DNA of 64,000 nucleotides from Facklamia lactis. Lineage in GTDB: Bacteria; Bacillota; Bacilli; Lactobacillales; Aerococcaceae. The position numbers and the translations under genes are program-made. Every line of letters starts with the position of its first letter. Position 1 is the stretch's first letter. The DNA is taken from assembly GCF_015863205.1 (NCBI RefSeq), contig NZ_JACBXQ010000004.1, forward strand, positions 1-64,000, given 5' to 3'. This document shows positions 7,197-15,700 of the stretch, in pieces. The notes under the pieces are model-generated. The model did not search any database. It worked only from the letters and a program-made list of their open reading frames with translations, and was not told the DNA's origin.

Positions 7197-8564
7197 TTAT
7201 CCTTTCAACGGAAATTTCTTTTTTAAATATTCTGCCATTACATGGCGAATAAAATCTGGAAAATATAACTGAATGTTACCATAATCTCTCAGCTTAGGAA
7301 AAAAAGGTACGAAAGCATAATGATCAATACAGGCAATTCGATACTGCTGATCCAATTCAATGGGCTTATCTTCTACTAACCATTCTTCTCCATCGAAGAT
7401 GAGACCAGCAAAAATAAATCGGCCAAATATCTTTCCTCTAAAGCCTGAACCTGCAACTAGCTTATATTCCAAGTCTTCTTCTTGCATTCTCATTTCTTCC
7501 AACATTTCATGCATTCTTGACCCTTTCATCGTTAAACTTGAAACATGAATAGGATGAGGGAGAGCTTCATGCAAATGGTTCAAGCTAATTTTTCCTGCCG
7601 GCAAATCAGCTAGAAAAAGACCCGTCGAAAGAAAAGCGAACTGAGCATCTGCTTTTTGCTTGATAGCTGTTAGAGCGTGTTGAATAAAAGATTGGTTGCC
7701 TTCTGTATGCTGACTATAGAGAGAAAAAGGAAGTTCCGCAATCATCTCCTGACTTAATAAATCGCGCCCTTTTTGTTCATAGTCTTCCCACTGCTCCATT
7801 CCAACTAGTTCTTGGATTTGCTCTATAGACAAAGTAGAGGCTTGGATCGTTTTAGCTTTAGAATCAAATTCAATTTGGCCCACAAACTCTCCAAATCTTC
7901 CACAGGCTGCTAATAAAGTATCTCCTATCATTTCACCATTCGGCAAATAATGATGACTGTGTGCTCCTAGAATGACATCCAATTGTGGAAAACGCTCAGC
8001 CATGATTCGATCTTCTTGTAATCCAAGATGAGATAACAAAATGATAAAGTCAAGTGGTTCATTACCTGAGTCCAATAATTTTAACTGTGTTTCTAAACAA
8101 TCATATACATCAAGCACCTGATAGCCGTTCAACCGGTAAGAAGCATAGGGAGCTGTTAACCCAATAAAAGCCATACGCAAGCCAGCTATTTCTTTCACCA
8201 CAAACGCATAAGCCCAATGTGGAAGATCCCCTGACTTTTGATCGATTAGGTTTGCACAGGTGACTGAAAAATTTGCCTTTGCATACAATGCTTCTAATTG
8301 ATTTTTGGTGAAATTCAAACCTTCATTGTTTCCAATAGTAACCACATCATACGATAAATCATTAAATAAATCGACCACCACTTGTCCTTGGGTCGCTTCA
8401 ACAAGGGGGTGAACGGTATCCATTGCATCGCCAACATCACATAGTAACAATTGATCACCACGCTGCAAAATCTCCTGACGATGTAAGTTCACATAATGAG
8501 CAATACTATCCCAATGCTCTAAATGACTGTGAAGATCGTTCGTATGGATGATATAAAACTTCAT
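7197..8564 (-). CDS. Metallophosphatase / 5'-nucleotidase family protein (YunD type)
   Basis: A 455-residue protein with an N-terminal calcineurin-like metallophosphoesterase domain. Visible motifs are HTNDLHSHLEHW (residues 8-19), CDVGDAMD near 43-50, GNNEG near 98, LLSHLGLQED near 176-185 and GAHSHHYLP near 200-208. A C-terminal 5'-nucleotidase-type substrate domain covers about residues 280-450. There is no signal peptide, so unlike secreted UshA-type nucleotidases it acts in the cytoplasm, as B. subtilis YunD is expected to. It heads the operon yunD-yutD-HAD-TIGR01906. The exact substrate is not known. Confidence 0.9.
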   Translation of the reverse strand: MKFYIIHTNDLHSHLEHWDSIAHYVNLHRQEILQRGDQLLLCDVGDAMDTVHPLVEATQGQVVVDLFNDLSYDVVTIGNNEGLNFTKNQLEALYAKANFSVTCANLIDQKSGDLPHWAYAFVVKEIAGLRMAFIGLTAPYASYRLNGYQVLDVYDCLETQLKLLDSGNEPLDFIILLSHLGLQEDRIMAERFPQLDVILGAHSHHYLPNGEMIGDTLLAACGRFGEFVGQIEFDSKAKTIQASTLSIEQIQELVGMEQWEDYEQKGRDLLSQEMIAELPFSLYSQHTEGNQSFIQHALTAIKQKADAQFAFLSTGLFLADLPAGKISLNHLHEALPHPIHVSSLTMKGSRMHEMLEEMRMQEEDLEYKLVAGSGFRGKIFGRFIFAGLIFDGEEWLVEDKPIELDQQYRIACIDHYAFVPFFPKLRDYGNIQLYFPDFIRHVMAEYLKKKFPLKG

Positions 8565-8624
8565 TCTTACCCCCTCTTTCCTCGCATATTATAACAATTT
8601 TAGCCAGCAAGAAACAAATCAGAT

Positions 8625-8662
8625 ACAAAAAAACTCAGATCTCTATGATGCAGACCTGAGTT
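8625..8662 (-). terminator. Intrinsic terminator of the PssA-like gene
   Basis: The arms AACTCAG (8632-8638) and CTGAGTT (8656-8662) form a hairpin extended by GATC/GACC pairing. On the minus strand it is followed by seven T. It stands 9 nt past the stop of the gene at 8672. Confidence 0.75.
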
Positions 8663-8671
8663 CCAAAAAAT

Positions 8672-9301
8672 TTATGCCATAATAAATGAACCTAATAAAA
8701 GGTAAGCAATCATTGCTATAATCATAGCTCCCATAATATAATGGGCCGTTTGTTCAGTAAGTCGGGGGATCGGGCGAGCTATGACAAAGCCGAAGGAGAG
8801 CGCTAACAAAACGATGGCTAAAAGATATTGAAATAGCTGTCGTCCAATAAGATAAGCAATAAAACTAATAAGGGGAAGCACAACGGCTACTGCAATTAGA
8901 GGCAACCCTTGATAACTATCCTCTCTCTCAGCTTGCAATCCCTGATATTCAACCGAGCGATTAAAGTGGGCTAAGCGAATAGCCACTGCTAATAAAAATA
9001 AAGCAACTACTAAGATCGCCCATATTTGACCATCCGCAACCGATAATAATGTTCCTGCAGGGATCAAACCAAAACCAACAAAATCCGCTAATACCTCTAT
9101 CTCTAAAGCAAATGTAATCTGTGCTTCAGACTGTTGGAACTGTTCAGAAATTCGATAAGTCATATAACTTAGTATGGCGGTTATCATAAGTGAAATCATC
9201 GCATACTGCAACTGACCAATATACGCAAACGCAAGACCCACCACCCCAAACATAAAACGCACCAGTACTATCAAATTTGATTGATGCAGATTACCTATCA
9301 C
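8672..9301 (-). CDS. PssA-like CDP-alcohol phosphatidyltransferase homologue lacking catalytic residues
   Basis: A 209-residue membrane protein with about six hydrophobic helices. It follows bacterial phosphatidylserine synthase PssA in order: LADFVGFGLIPA (71-82, compare LADVVSFGVAPA), RLAHFNRS (109-116) and YQGLPLIA (130-137). The catalytic signature DGxxARx8GxxxDxxxD is broken. The first Asp and Gly are Ser45 and Tyr46, the Ala before the Arg is Tyr49, the second Gly is Ala65 and the second Asp is Glu69. Only Arg50 and Asp73 remain, and the spacing after Arg50 is six residues longer. It is therefore unlikely to be an active CDP-alcohol transferase of the known mechanism. It is a single gene with its own terminator, divergent from degV. 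Confidence 0.75.
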   Translation of the reverse strand: MIGNLHQSNLIVLVRFMFGVVGLAFAYIGQLQYAMISLMITAILSYMTYRISEQFQQSEAQITFALEIEVLADFVGFGLIPAGTLLSVADGQIWAILVVALFLLAVAIRLAHFNRSVEYQGLQAEREDSYQGLPLIAVAVVLPLISFIAYLIGRQLFQYLLAIVLLALSFGFVIARPIPRLTEQTAHYIMGAMIIAMIAYLLLGSFIMA

Positions 9302-9404
9302 TTGATCACCTCTCTTGTTTCATTGTTATTTCTCTATCTTATATTCTACCCATTCTTTCCTCGTTTATGCAAGCTAATCACGGATATTTAATATTGCAGA
9401 TCCA

Positions 9405-9433
9405 TTGCAGGTTAAAGACAGGTTCGTTATACT
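9405..9433 (+). promoter_or_regulatory. Promoter of the DegV gene
   Basis: TTGCAG (9405-9410), a 17-nt spacer and TATACT (9428-9433) lie 35 nt before the ATG. The motif ATTGCAG occurs twice, at 9393-9399 and 9404-9410, the second overlapping the -35. Confidence 0.6.
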
Positions 9434-9468
9434 TTATACAAAGCTAATATAAAAGTGAGGTCTCATCT

Positions 9469-10314
9469 ATGAAATGGAAAATAGTAACAGACTCTGGTGC
9501 AGATATTCAGCACTTGGACTCTTTTTCAGAAAATATCGCCTACGAAGTAGTTCCTCTACTCTTAAATATAGGAACTGAGACATTCTATGATACACCGGAC
9601 CTCGATATCCCTCACTTCTTATCACAGATGGAGAATGCTTCCCAAGCCTCAACTAGTGCTTGCCCAAGTCCTGATACGTATGCTGAAGCCTATCGAGGAA
9701 GTGAACACATTATCTGCTTTACGCTATCTGCCGGTGTATCAGGTTCATATAACTCGGCTAGTCTCGCTAAAGAAATTTTTCTCGAGGAAAATCCATCCGC
9801 TCAAGTACATATTTTCAATACGCATTCTGCTGGCTCTGAAATGGACCTATTAATTTTGAAAGCATCAGAATTAATCGGAGAGAACAAAGATTTCGATACG
9901 GTCATTAAGGAGCTTGAAATATTTCACCAAAATACGAATGTAAACTTTCTTCTAAAGTCCGTTGATAACTTAGCCAAAAATGGTCGCCTCCCTAAAATCG
10001 TCTCCCAAATGATTGGTTTCCTAGGCATTCGTTTAATCGGAAAACGTAGCGACAAAGGAACTATTGAGCTCGCTCAAAAAGCTAAAGGTAACAAACGAGC
10101 CCTAAAAGCTTTACTTGAAGAAATGAAAAAAAATGGTTATCAGGGAGGAAAAGTAATTATTTCTCATGTTCTAAATGAAGAACTCTCTTTAGATTTTGAG
10201 GAAATCCTTAAAGCTACCTTCCCTCATAGTGAGGTTCTGATTATTCCTTGTTCGGGTCTGTGTAGCTTCTATGCTGAACGCTCAGGCCTAATTATTGGGT
10301 ATCATTGTAAATGA
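9469..10314 (+). CDS. DegV family (FakB-type) fatty-acid-binding protein
   Basis: A 281-residue cytoplasmic protein of the DegV fold. In characterised relatives (FakB) the protein holds a fatty acid whose carboxylate the kinase FakA phosphorylates for phospholipid synthesis. Family marks are the start KIVTDSGADIQ (residues 4-14), the lipid-site loop TSACPSPDTYAEAY near 62-75, SAGVSGSYNSA near 87-97 and NLAKNGRLPK near 167-176. GTGAGG precedes the ATG. The gene is transcribed alone from its own promoter to its own terminator. Which fatty acids it binds cannot be told. The neighbouring PssA-like gene is also lipid-related but runs the other way. Confidence 0.92.
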   Translation: MKWKIVTDSGADIQHLDSFSENIAYEVVPLLLNIGTETFYDTPDLDIPHFLSQMENASQASTSACPSPDTYAEAYRGSEHIICFTLSAGVSGSYNSASLAKEIFLEENPSAQVHIFNTHSAGSEMDLLILKASELIGENKDFDTVIKELEIFHQNTNVNFLLKSVDNLAKNGRLPKIVSQMIGFLGIRLIGKRSDKGTIELAQKAKGNKRALKALLEEMKKNGYQGGKVIISHVLNEELSLDFEEILKATFPHSEVLIIPCSGLCSFYAERSGLIIGYHCK

Positions 10315-10344
10315 TAAATTATGTAGCAAATAAAGAGCTTTTTA

Positions 10345-10398
10345 AACAATGCCCCTGGATCTGAATTCAGATCCAAGGGCATTGTTGCTTATTTTTCA
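10345..10398 (+). terminator. Intrinsic terminator after the DegV gene
   Basis: A long hairpin has arms starting AACAATGCCC at 10345 and ending GGGCATTGTT at 10386, with a single unpaired position and ATCTGAATTCAGAT at the tip. It is followed by a T-rich stretch on the plus strand. It overlaps the end of the convergent hydrolase gene only in its T-rich tail. Confidence 0.85.
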
Positions 10399-11525
10399 AA
10401 AAGTTGATCACTATTTTGCTCGATGTAATAAATAATCGTCCGCATAACAGCCTGAAGCTGTTGATCATCTGAAAGAAAAATTTCATGCTTGCTTTCTGGT
10501 AGTACATAATTTAATGAATTAGGGAGATAATAAGCTAGATTAGCTAAGCCTTGAGGGGTCACCAACTCATCCTGTCCCGCCCTAAACAAGAGCGTTGGCA
10601 TGGTCATTTTTGCAATATTAATCGGTTGATTAATGACTTGAAGGGTATCTAATGCAGCCTTTAACCAGTTATTCGACCCCAATTTTGTAGGATAGCGATG
10701 CAATTGATAATTCAACTTAAAGAAATGTTCTCCTCTCACTTTCGAATTAGTTAAATGATTATCGGAGCGATAACTTAAATGTGCCAGATCATTCTTTTTA
10801 TCAATAGTAGTCGGAATATAACGGTGACCATATCCTAATTTTTTAGCAAAATCTACATATAAATGGATCAAAGGAGTCGGTAAATTCCCCATCTCAATAT
10901 CAAACATCGGAACTGATAAGACAAGACCATCAATTAAACCAGGATAAGCTTGAGCAAAGCGACTGACAATAGCGCCTCCCATTGAATGACCCAATAGCCA
11001 CAAAGCCGTTTGGGTCTCACTTATATGACGAGCTTCTGTCACCATCAAATGCAAATCAGCAACATAATCTCTAAAATCCCCTGTATTAATTTGAGTATTT
11101 TTCTCTGATAACTTTGACTGCCCATGGTCTCTTTGATCATATACCATGACTTGGATATTGGCTTGTAATAAATAATAAATAACTTCCGCATATTTCTCTT
11201 TATATTCATTATAACCGTGAACCACTAGTACCGTTATTTTAGGATCTTTTACAGGATAAAAGTCATACTTTAATTGGTAACTACCGGTTATCAATGATCC
11301 CGTTTTTTTACGAGCAGAGAGATACGGCCATAATTCTTCTGTCCATTGTTGATCAAAAGTTTCTTCCTTAATCCAGTTAATACGGTGCTCAATCGACACG
11401 TCATCCAACAGTCTTTCTTGGTGATTAATAGTCCTTAAGGGATGAGAATATTTCTTCATCATCCTTGCGAGTTGGTAACTAGCTATTCCCCCTAAAGCGG
11501 TATAAAAGAGTCTTCTTTTTGCCAT
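10389..11525 (-). CDS. Alpha/beta hydrolase (monoacylglycerol-lipase / lysophospholipase-like)
   Basis: A 378-residue serine hydrolase. VVHGYNEYKEKY (101-112) supplies the oxyanion hole, GHSMGG (179-184) the nucleophile Ser181, RAGQDELVTP near 318 the acid and SKHEIFLSDD near 347 the histidine. The order and the Hydrolase_4-like core match bacterial monoglyceride lipases and lysophospholipases. The N-terminus (YTALGGIASYQLA after MAKRRLF) is mildly hydrophobic and may be a weak membrane anchor. It overlaps the upstream unknown gene by one base and ends a three-gene operon with an envelope deacetylase. That suggests work at or near the cell envelope; the substrate is unknown. Confidence 0.88.
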   Translation of the reverse strand: MAKRRLFYTALGGIASYQLARMMKKYSHPLRTINHQERLLDDVSIEHRINWIKEETFDQQWTEELWPYLSARKKTGSLITGSYQLKYDFYPVKDPKITVLVVHGYNEYKEKYAEVIYYLLQANIQVMVYDQRDHGQSKLSEKNTQINTGDFRDYVADLHLMVTEARHISETQTALWLLGHSMGGAIVSRFAQAYPGLIDGLVLSVPMFDIEMGNLPTPLIHLYVDFAKKLGYGHRYIPTTIDKKNDLAHLSYRSDNHLTNSKVRGEHFFKLNYQLHRYPTKLGSNNWLKAALDTLQVINQPINIAKMTMPTLLFRAGQDELVTPQGLANLAYYLPNSLNYVLPESKHEIFLSDDQQLQAVMRTIIYYIEQNSDQLFEK

Positions 11526-12322
11526 TATGATCCTCCTAATCCATCAGTATCAAGATTCAACACCACGACCATTCTCACGTACGGAGCATCATCTATCTGA
11601 TAATCGGTCGCCTGCGCATAGGCTGAAATGAATTGTGATTGATAATTTTGATAAGCCTCCTGGTCAAGACTGTCTTGAAACGCATCAATTAAATAATGTG
11701 CAAAAACTTCAGGATGCTCACCCCACGTTTTTAAATGGATATCGTCTGCTGCAATAAATAATTCATATAAATTTTCTCCCAAACGATAATCACTATTTTC
11801 AATTAAAGGAAACTGGGTTCTAAAGCTCTCTCCGTCAACTGTCATAGGTCCCAAGTAATGGTATTCTCCCAATTCTTTTGCCCTTGAAAGATTCCCATCT
11901 TTTAAATGATAACCCACTTCTATATTCTTTTTTCCCTGACTAGATTGAGCAAGTTGCTCTAAATATGCTTGATTCAATTGATCAATATCTATACTTTTAT
12001 TAAAAAAACTCGCCTTCTCTTCAGCGTGCTGATAAGCTTCCAAACTTTTAATTTCTTCATCGATCACCACAGGTTGACTATTGCCTGGATGCCCTACGAT
12101 CTTACTTGAAAGATTAGGCAAAACTGGTGAAGTCTGGCTAGGATACATTCCTAATAAAGATCGGAAAATCATTCTACCTTGCTGACCATAAGTCAAACTA
12201 TCATCCTGAATGGTCTCAATAATAAAGGGGCCTCGCCAATAATATGCGAAGCCAAAGACTAGAATGATCACTATTAATTTGAAATAAAAACTAATGGGTA
12301 ATTTTTCTTGCATCGGCATCAT
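11525..12322 (-). CDS. Unrecognised membrane-anchored protein
   Basis: I do not recognise this 265-residue protein. After a short N-terminal stretch (MQEKLP) it has one strong TM helix at about 10-27 (FYFKLIVIILVFGFAYYW). A hydrophilic, mostly acidic domain of some 235 residues follows, likely outside the cell. It contains no cysteine and no motif I know. The segment YLGPMTVDGESFRTQFP near 146-162 looks structured. It lies 5 nt after the deacetylase lipoprotein gene and overlaps the hydrolase by one base, so the three are surely co-transcribed. A role in envelope or extracellular polymer handling is inference from context only. Confidence 0.75.
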   Translation of the reverse strand: MMPMQEKLPISFYFKLIVIILVFGFAYYWRGPFIIETIQDDSLTYGQQGRMIFRSLLGMYPSQTSPVLPNLSSKIVGHPGNSQPVVIDEEIKSLEAYQHAEEKASFFNKSIDIDQLNQAYLEQLAQSSQGKKNIEVGYHLKDGNLSRAKELGEYHYLGPMTVDGESFRTQFPLIENSDYRLGENLYELFIAADDIHLKTWGEHPEVFAHYLIDAFQDSLDQEAYQNYQSQFISAYAQATDYQIDDAPYVRMVVVLNLDTDGLGGS

Positions 12323-12327
12323 CTTTC

Positions 12328-13242
12328 TTATTGCATAGGTGCAGTTGAATTTTCTTGTGATTTAATAATAAGCGGATCCACAATGTGATAGCCTTTTTCG
12401 CGATAGCCATCGATCATTCTCGCTAAAGCATCTGAGGTCCATGACCGATCATGCATTAAAATATTGGCCCCACCGCGCAAATATTCATTATTGACGGAAA
12501 CCTCAGCCAAAGCATCGCCATCCAAATACTCATCCATCCAATCATAACCAAAAGACCAAGTCATCAATTGCATTCCTAATTCATTACAAATTAGGATCGT
12601 GTCCATATTAAAAAGTCCAAAAGGAGGTCTAAACCATCTTGGTTTTTCACCTGTAATTTCTTCTACCATCTGACTCGTTTGAGAAATTTCTTCATATTGT
12701 TGATCATACGTTAATTCTCTCAGATTGGCATGCGTTTGGGTATGATTGCCAATTTCAAAGCCCATGTCATAGACTTCTCTTATCATATCTCTTCCCTCAG
12801 TTTCTTCCAAATACATTCCATTCACTAAAAAAATAGCATTAACATCCTTTTCTTTCAGTGTTTTAGCTATCTCCAAGCTATAAGCTTCGGGCATCTGAGG
12901 AGCATCGTCAAAAGTAAATAATAAAACGTCTTCGCTATTTGTAGTATGTAAGGGGAAAATTTCTGAAGAAACATCTGGATCATCGTGAATATAATAGCCA
13001 TAACCTTCTTCATCTAATTCAGCATAGGCAGAATAATCGGTCCACGCAGAACGCGTTCCATCTGATTTTGCTGAATCAGCTTCTTCTATATTCTCTTCAG
13101 AACTTGCCTCGGTTTCTTCAGAAGTTTCATTATTAGCAGCATTTTCTTGGTTAGAAGATATTTCATTTTGACTATCGGCATGGGGACTAGACTGACAACC
13201 TACTAGGAGCAAAGATAGAAATAGTAAAGTAATTCGCTTCAT
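12328..13242 (-). CDS. Polysaccharide deacetylase lipoprotein (NodB domain)
   Basis: A 304-residue surface lipoprotein with the signal MKRITLLFLSLLLVGC and lipobox Cys16. A Ser/Glu/Asn-rich spacer to about residue 65 comes next, then a NodB-type deacetylase domain. Motif 1 is TFDDAP (Asp112 base, Asp113 metal), motif 2 is HTQTH (His167, His171 metal), motif 3 is RPPFGLFN (Arg205), then DWMD near 234-237 and LMHD with His264. All the metal and catalytic positions are present, so it should be active, removing N- or O-acetyl groups from peptidoglycan or another wall polysaccharide. Which polymer is not visible. It leads the operon with the unknown anchored protein and the hydrolase. Confidence 0.92.
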   Translation of the reverse strand: MKRITLLFLSLLLVGCQSSPHADSQNEISSNQENAANNETSEETEASSEENIEEADSAKSDGTRSAWTDYSAYAELDEEGYGYYIHDDPDVSSEIFPLHTTNSEDVLLFTFDDAPQMPEAYSLEIAKTLKEKDVNAIFLVNGMYLEETEGRDMIREVYDMGFEIGNHTQTHANLRELTYDQQYEEISQTSQMVEEITGEKPRWFRPPFGLFNMDTILICNELGMQLMTWSFGYDWMDEYLDGDALAEVSVNNEYLRGGANILMHDRSWTSDALARMIDGYREKGYHIVDPLIIKSQENSTAPMQ

Positions 13243-13323
13243 ACCAAAAAATCCTTTCTTAGTCGTTAATCATATTCTAGCATAGATCAACGGAATTAAG
13301 AAAGGATCCTTTCAAATAGTTAT

Positions 13324-13938
13324 TTAGAATGTTTCTAACCACTCTTGGATAGCCGTCACTACTGCAGGCGTTATTTCATGACCACGGACCCAAAATTCTT
13401 CAATTTGGGCCCCACGATTTTCAAACAACTTAACCACTCTCTGCGAATCTTCGCGTGACACAATAGGGTCATCATTCCCCATTGAAATAAAAACATGCTG
13501 GTGCGAACAATCCAAGTCTTGACCAACGGCTACTGGGTACATCGGAGCCATCAAGACACCATACCGTATCACAGTATCAGGGCGCATCAACACATTGATT
13601 GCTATATTAGCTCCGTTTGAAAAGCCCATTAAGATCACTTGTTCTAGATTGAAACCATAATAATTCGCAGCCGCTTCGATAAATTGCTCTAATCTTGCTC
13701 CTCGCATCATCAAATCTTCGACATCATATAAGCCTAAAGCTTTACGCTTAAAGAACCGCAACTTTCCCTCTTCTTCCACGTCACCTTTTACAGCTAAAAT
13801 ACCAAAATCAGAATCCACTTCACGAGCAATTGGAATCAAATCTTTTTCACTGCCACCCGTCCCATGCAACAATACAAAAACTGATTCACCTTCTTTACCA
13901 GGCTGATAAATATGTTCATAGATCAATTCTTGACTCAT
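13324..13938 (-). CDS. Alpha/beta hydrolase, phospholipase/carboxylesterase family (MhqD-like)
   Basis: A 204-residue cytoplasmic serine esterase. FVLLHGTGGSEKDL (21-34) gives the oxyanion hole, GFSNGAN (105-111) the nucleophile Ser107, NDDPIV (155-160) Asp157 and RGHEIT (185-190) His187. Length and motifs match the B. subtilis MhqD type, which is induced with a ring-cleaving dioxygenase during quinone and catechol stress. Here it overlaps the flavin reductase gene by 4 nt (ATGA type) and follows the dioxygenase, reproducing an mhq-type operon. The true substrate of this esterase class in that pathway is not settled. Confidence 0.9.
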   Translation of the reverse strand: MSQELIYEHIYQPGKEGESVFVLLHGTGGSEKDLIPIAREVDSDFGILAVKGDVEEEGKLRFFKRKALGLYDVEDLMMRGARLEQFIEAAANYYGFNLEQVILMGFSNGANIAINVLMRPDTVIRYGVLMAPMYPVAVGQDLDCSHQHVFISMGNDDPIVSREDSQRVVKLFENRGAQIEEFWVRGHEITPAVVTAIQEWLETF

Positions 13939-14561
13939 TTCATTTCCCCCTTAAATTCTGGACGCTCTAACGCAAATACTTCACCTATATAGCTATAGTC
14001 TGAACCAGCTAAACGAGCAACAGGATCGAGTTTTTTGGGATCTATGTATGTTTCTTGATAGATCTCTTCAGCAACATGAAAATAAACAACTTTCAGAAGA
14101 AGAAGGTCTGCTGTTATTTCCTCTTCATCTTGAATGATAACATGTTTAAATAGACTTGTCTCAAATCGCATCTTGCTTGGGAGTAAACCCGGTACATTAA
14201 TCTGGCTAGAATTTACTAATTCAAATTTAGCGAGATCTAACTCACTCCGTTCAGGCGGATAATTAACAGCTGCTTGATTAGCCAATTCAACATTCTCTCT
14301 ATCCACAATATGAACAACTGCTTCTTGTCCATTCACAATATTAATGGCTGTATCTTTCATACTACCATTCACTCTTTGAACCGCTACACCTAAGACTGGA
14401 GGCTGGTAAGTGACAATATTAAAATAAGAAAAAGGCGCAAGATTAACCACACCATCTTTGTTTTGAGTGGATACCAAAGCTGTCGGACGAGGAATGACAC
14501 TTCCGATTAACAACTTCTTCTGTTGTTTAACAGTTAAATCCTCTAACGAAAAACTCAGCAT
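13935..14561 (-). CDS. Flavin reductase family protein
   Basis: A 208-residue FMN-binding split-barrel protein of the flavin reductase / DIM6-NTAB family. The characteristic start VIPRPTALVSTQNKDGVVNL (residues about 22-41), with SYFNIVTYQPPVLGVAVQ soon after, forms the FMN site. In this operon it would supply reduced flavin or itself reduce quinone-type substrates, which is inference from the dioxygenase and esterase neighbours. It lies 24 nt after the dioxygenase gene and overlaps the esterase start by 4 nt. Confidence 0.9.
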   Translation of the reverse strand: MLSFSLEDLTVKQQKKLLIGSVIPRPTALVSTQNKDGVVNLAPFSYFNIVTYQPPVLGVAVQRVNGSMKDTAINIVNGQEAVVHIVDRENVELANQAAVNYPPERSELDLAKFELVNSSQINVPGLLPSKMRFETSLFKHVIIQDEEEITADLLLLKVVYFHVAEEIYQETYIDPKKLDPVARLAGSDYSYIGEVFALERPEFKGEMK

Positions 14562-14585
14562 AATATTCTCCTAGTCTTTAATGGC

Positions 14586-15575
14586 TTATTGGTTCTTCTT
14601 GTGTCGAAGGTGATCTAAAGAAGTATCAAAAGGTCGAATGACGCTCTCAATCTGTTCTCGTTTACCTTCTAAAAAGGGTGGAAGCGAAAGTGATTCTCCC
14701 ATTGTTTCATAAGGTTCATCCGTATCAAATCCTGGTCCATCAGTAGATAATTCGATCAAGATATGACCCATCCGAGCATATAAAGCACCAAAATAAAAAC
14801 GATCCACTAAACCGGAATTTCTAATTTCTAACGCCTGATATTTCTCTAACCATTCCTGCAAGGCCGTTTGATCTTGAACACGGAAGGCAACATGATGAAC
14901 TTCTCCATAACCTTGTACAGATTGACGACCTTTAGAATTATGTCGTAAAATCATTTGCCCACCATTTCCCCCTTCACCAATCTCTAAAAGAGTGGCATCT
15001 GGTTCTTCTTCAACTATTCTGAAACCATAAACTTCCTGCATTAATTGTTTAAACTCTTGATAATAAGCAACGGTAATTTCCACTGGCCCTAAACCGTATA
15101 TCGCCATTTCTTTTGGCACAGGCCCCTCTTGCCAAGGAGTACCTGGTCGGACCCCTTGATTATGTTCATCTGAAATTAATTGATAGCGCTGACCATCCTC
15201 TTCTTCAAACGGCAGCACTTTAGTTCCAAAAACCTCTTGAATTTCTTCATGTTTAACCTGATAACTCTTGAAGCGATCCCTATAATATTCTAGAGCCGCA
15301 TCATTCGGTACCCTTAAAGCTGTTCGAGTAATTGAATTCGTTCCTCGCACTCCTTGCTGAATATTAGGAAAATCAAAAAAAGTTAAATCGGTTCCAGCTA
15401 GTCCTTGATCATCCGCATAAAATGTATGATAAGTTTGTATATCGTCTTGATTAACAGTTTTCTTTACTAAGCGCATCCCCAAAACCTCAGTCATAAAATG
15501 GTAATTCTGCTCGGCTGAATGCGTCATAGCCGTTACATGATGTATCCCCAATAATTCTTGTGTCATTCTATTCAC
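14586..15575 (-). CDS. Ring-cleaving dioxygenase, VOC superfamily (MhqO-like)
   Basis: A 329-residue protein of two vicinal-oxygen-chelate modules. The metal ligands are expected in GIHHVTAMT (His13 or His14), in VHHVAFRVQ near 229-237 and in GHILIELSTDGPGFD near 272-286 (Glu). The family (MhqO/MhqA of B. subtilis, glyoxalase-type dioxygenase) opens hydroquinone or catechol-like rings. It is the first gene of the operon with the flavin reductase and MhqD-like esterase. A perfect 10-bp-arm palindrome of the MhqR-box type lies 23 nt before its start, so repression by the adjacent MarR protein is likely. Confidence 0.93.
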   Translation of the reverse strand: MNRMTQELLGIHHVTAMTHSAEQNYHFMTEVLGMRLVKKTVNQDDIQTYHTFYADDQGLAGTDLTFFDFPNIQQGVRGTNSITRTALRVPNDAALEYYRDRFKSYQVKHEEIQEVFGTKVLPFEEEDGQRYQLISDEHNQGVRPGTPWQEGPVPKEMAIYGLGPVEITVAYYQEFKQLMQEVYGFRIVEEEPDATLLEIGEGGNGGQMILRHNSKGRQSVQGYGEVHHVAFRVQDQTALQEWLEKYQALEIRNSGLVDRFYFGALYARMGHILIELSTDGPGFDTDEPYETMGESLSLPPFLEGKREQIESVIRPFDTSLDHLRHKKNQ

Positions 15576-15598
15576 TCCTTTTTTCTACTTAAATTCAT

Positions 15599-15620
15599 TT
15601 TACCTCGAAATCGAGGTAAA
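15599..15620. promoter_or_regulatory. MhqR-box-like operator of the dioxygenase operon
   Basis: A perfect inverted repeat: TTTACCTCGA (15599-15608), AA, TCGAGGTAAA (15611-15620). The core TCTCGA/CTCGA-AA-TCGAG resembles the B. subtilis MhqR operator (ATCTCGA..TCGAGAT). It sits between the dioxygenase start (15575) and the MarR gene, where it would cover the operon promoter. A weaker copy lies before the MarR gene. Confidence 0.8.
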
Positions 15621-15663
15621 TGTCAAATTTTTCATCTTTTACTGTCACGATCTAAAGTAAAAA

Positions 15664-15696
15664 GAAAAGCATATACCTCCTTATGGCATATGCTTT
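15664..15696 (-). terminator. Intrinsic terminator of the MarR gene
   Basis: The arms AAAGCATAT (15666-15674) and ATATGCTTT (15688-15696) pair across a 13-nt loop. On the minus strand the hairpin leads into CTTTTCTTTTTAC. It starts 4 nt after the marR stop and insulates marR from the dioxygenase promoter. Confidence 0.7.
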
Positions 15697-15700
15697 CTCA

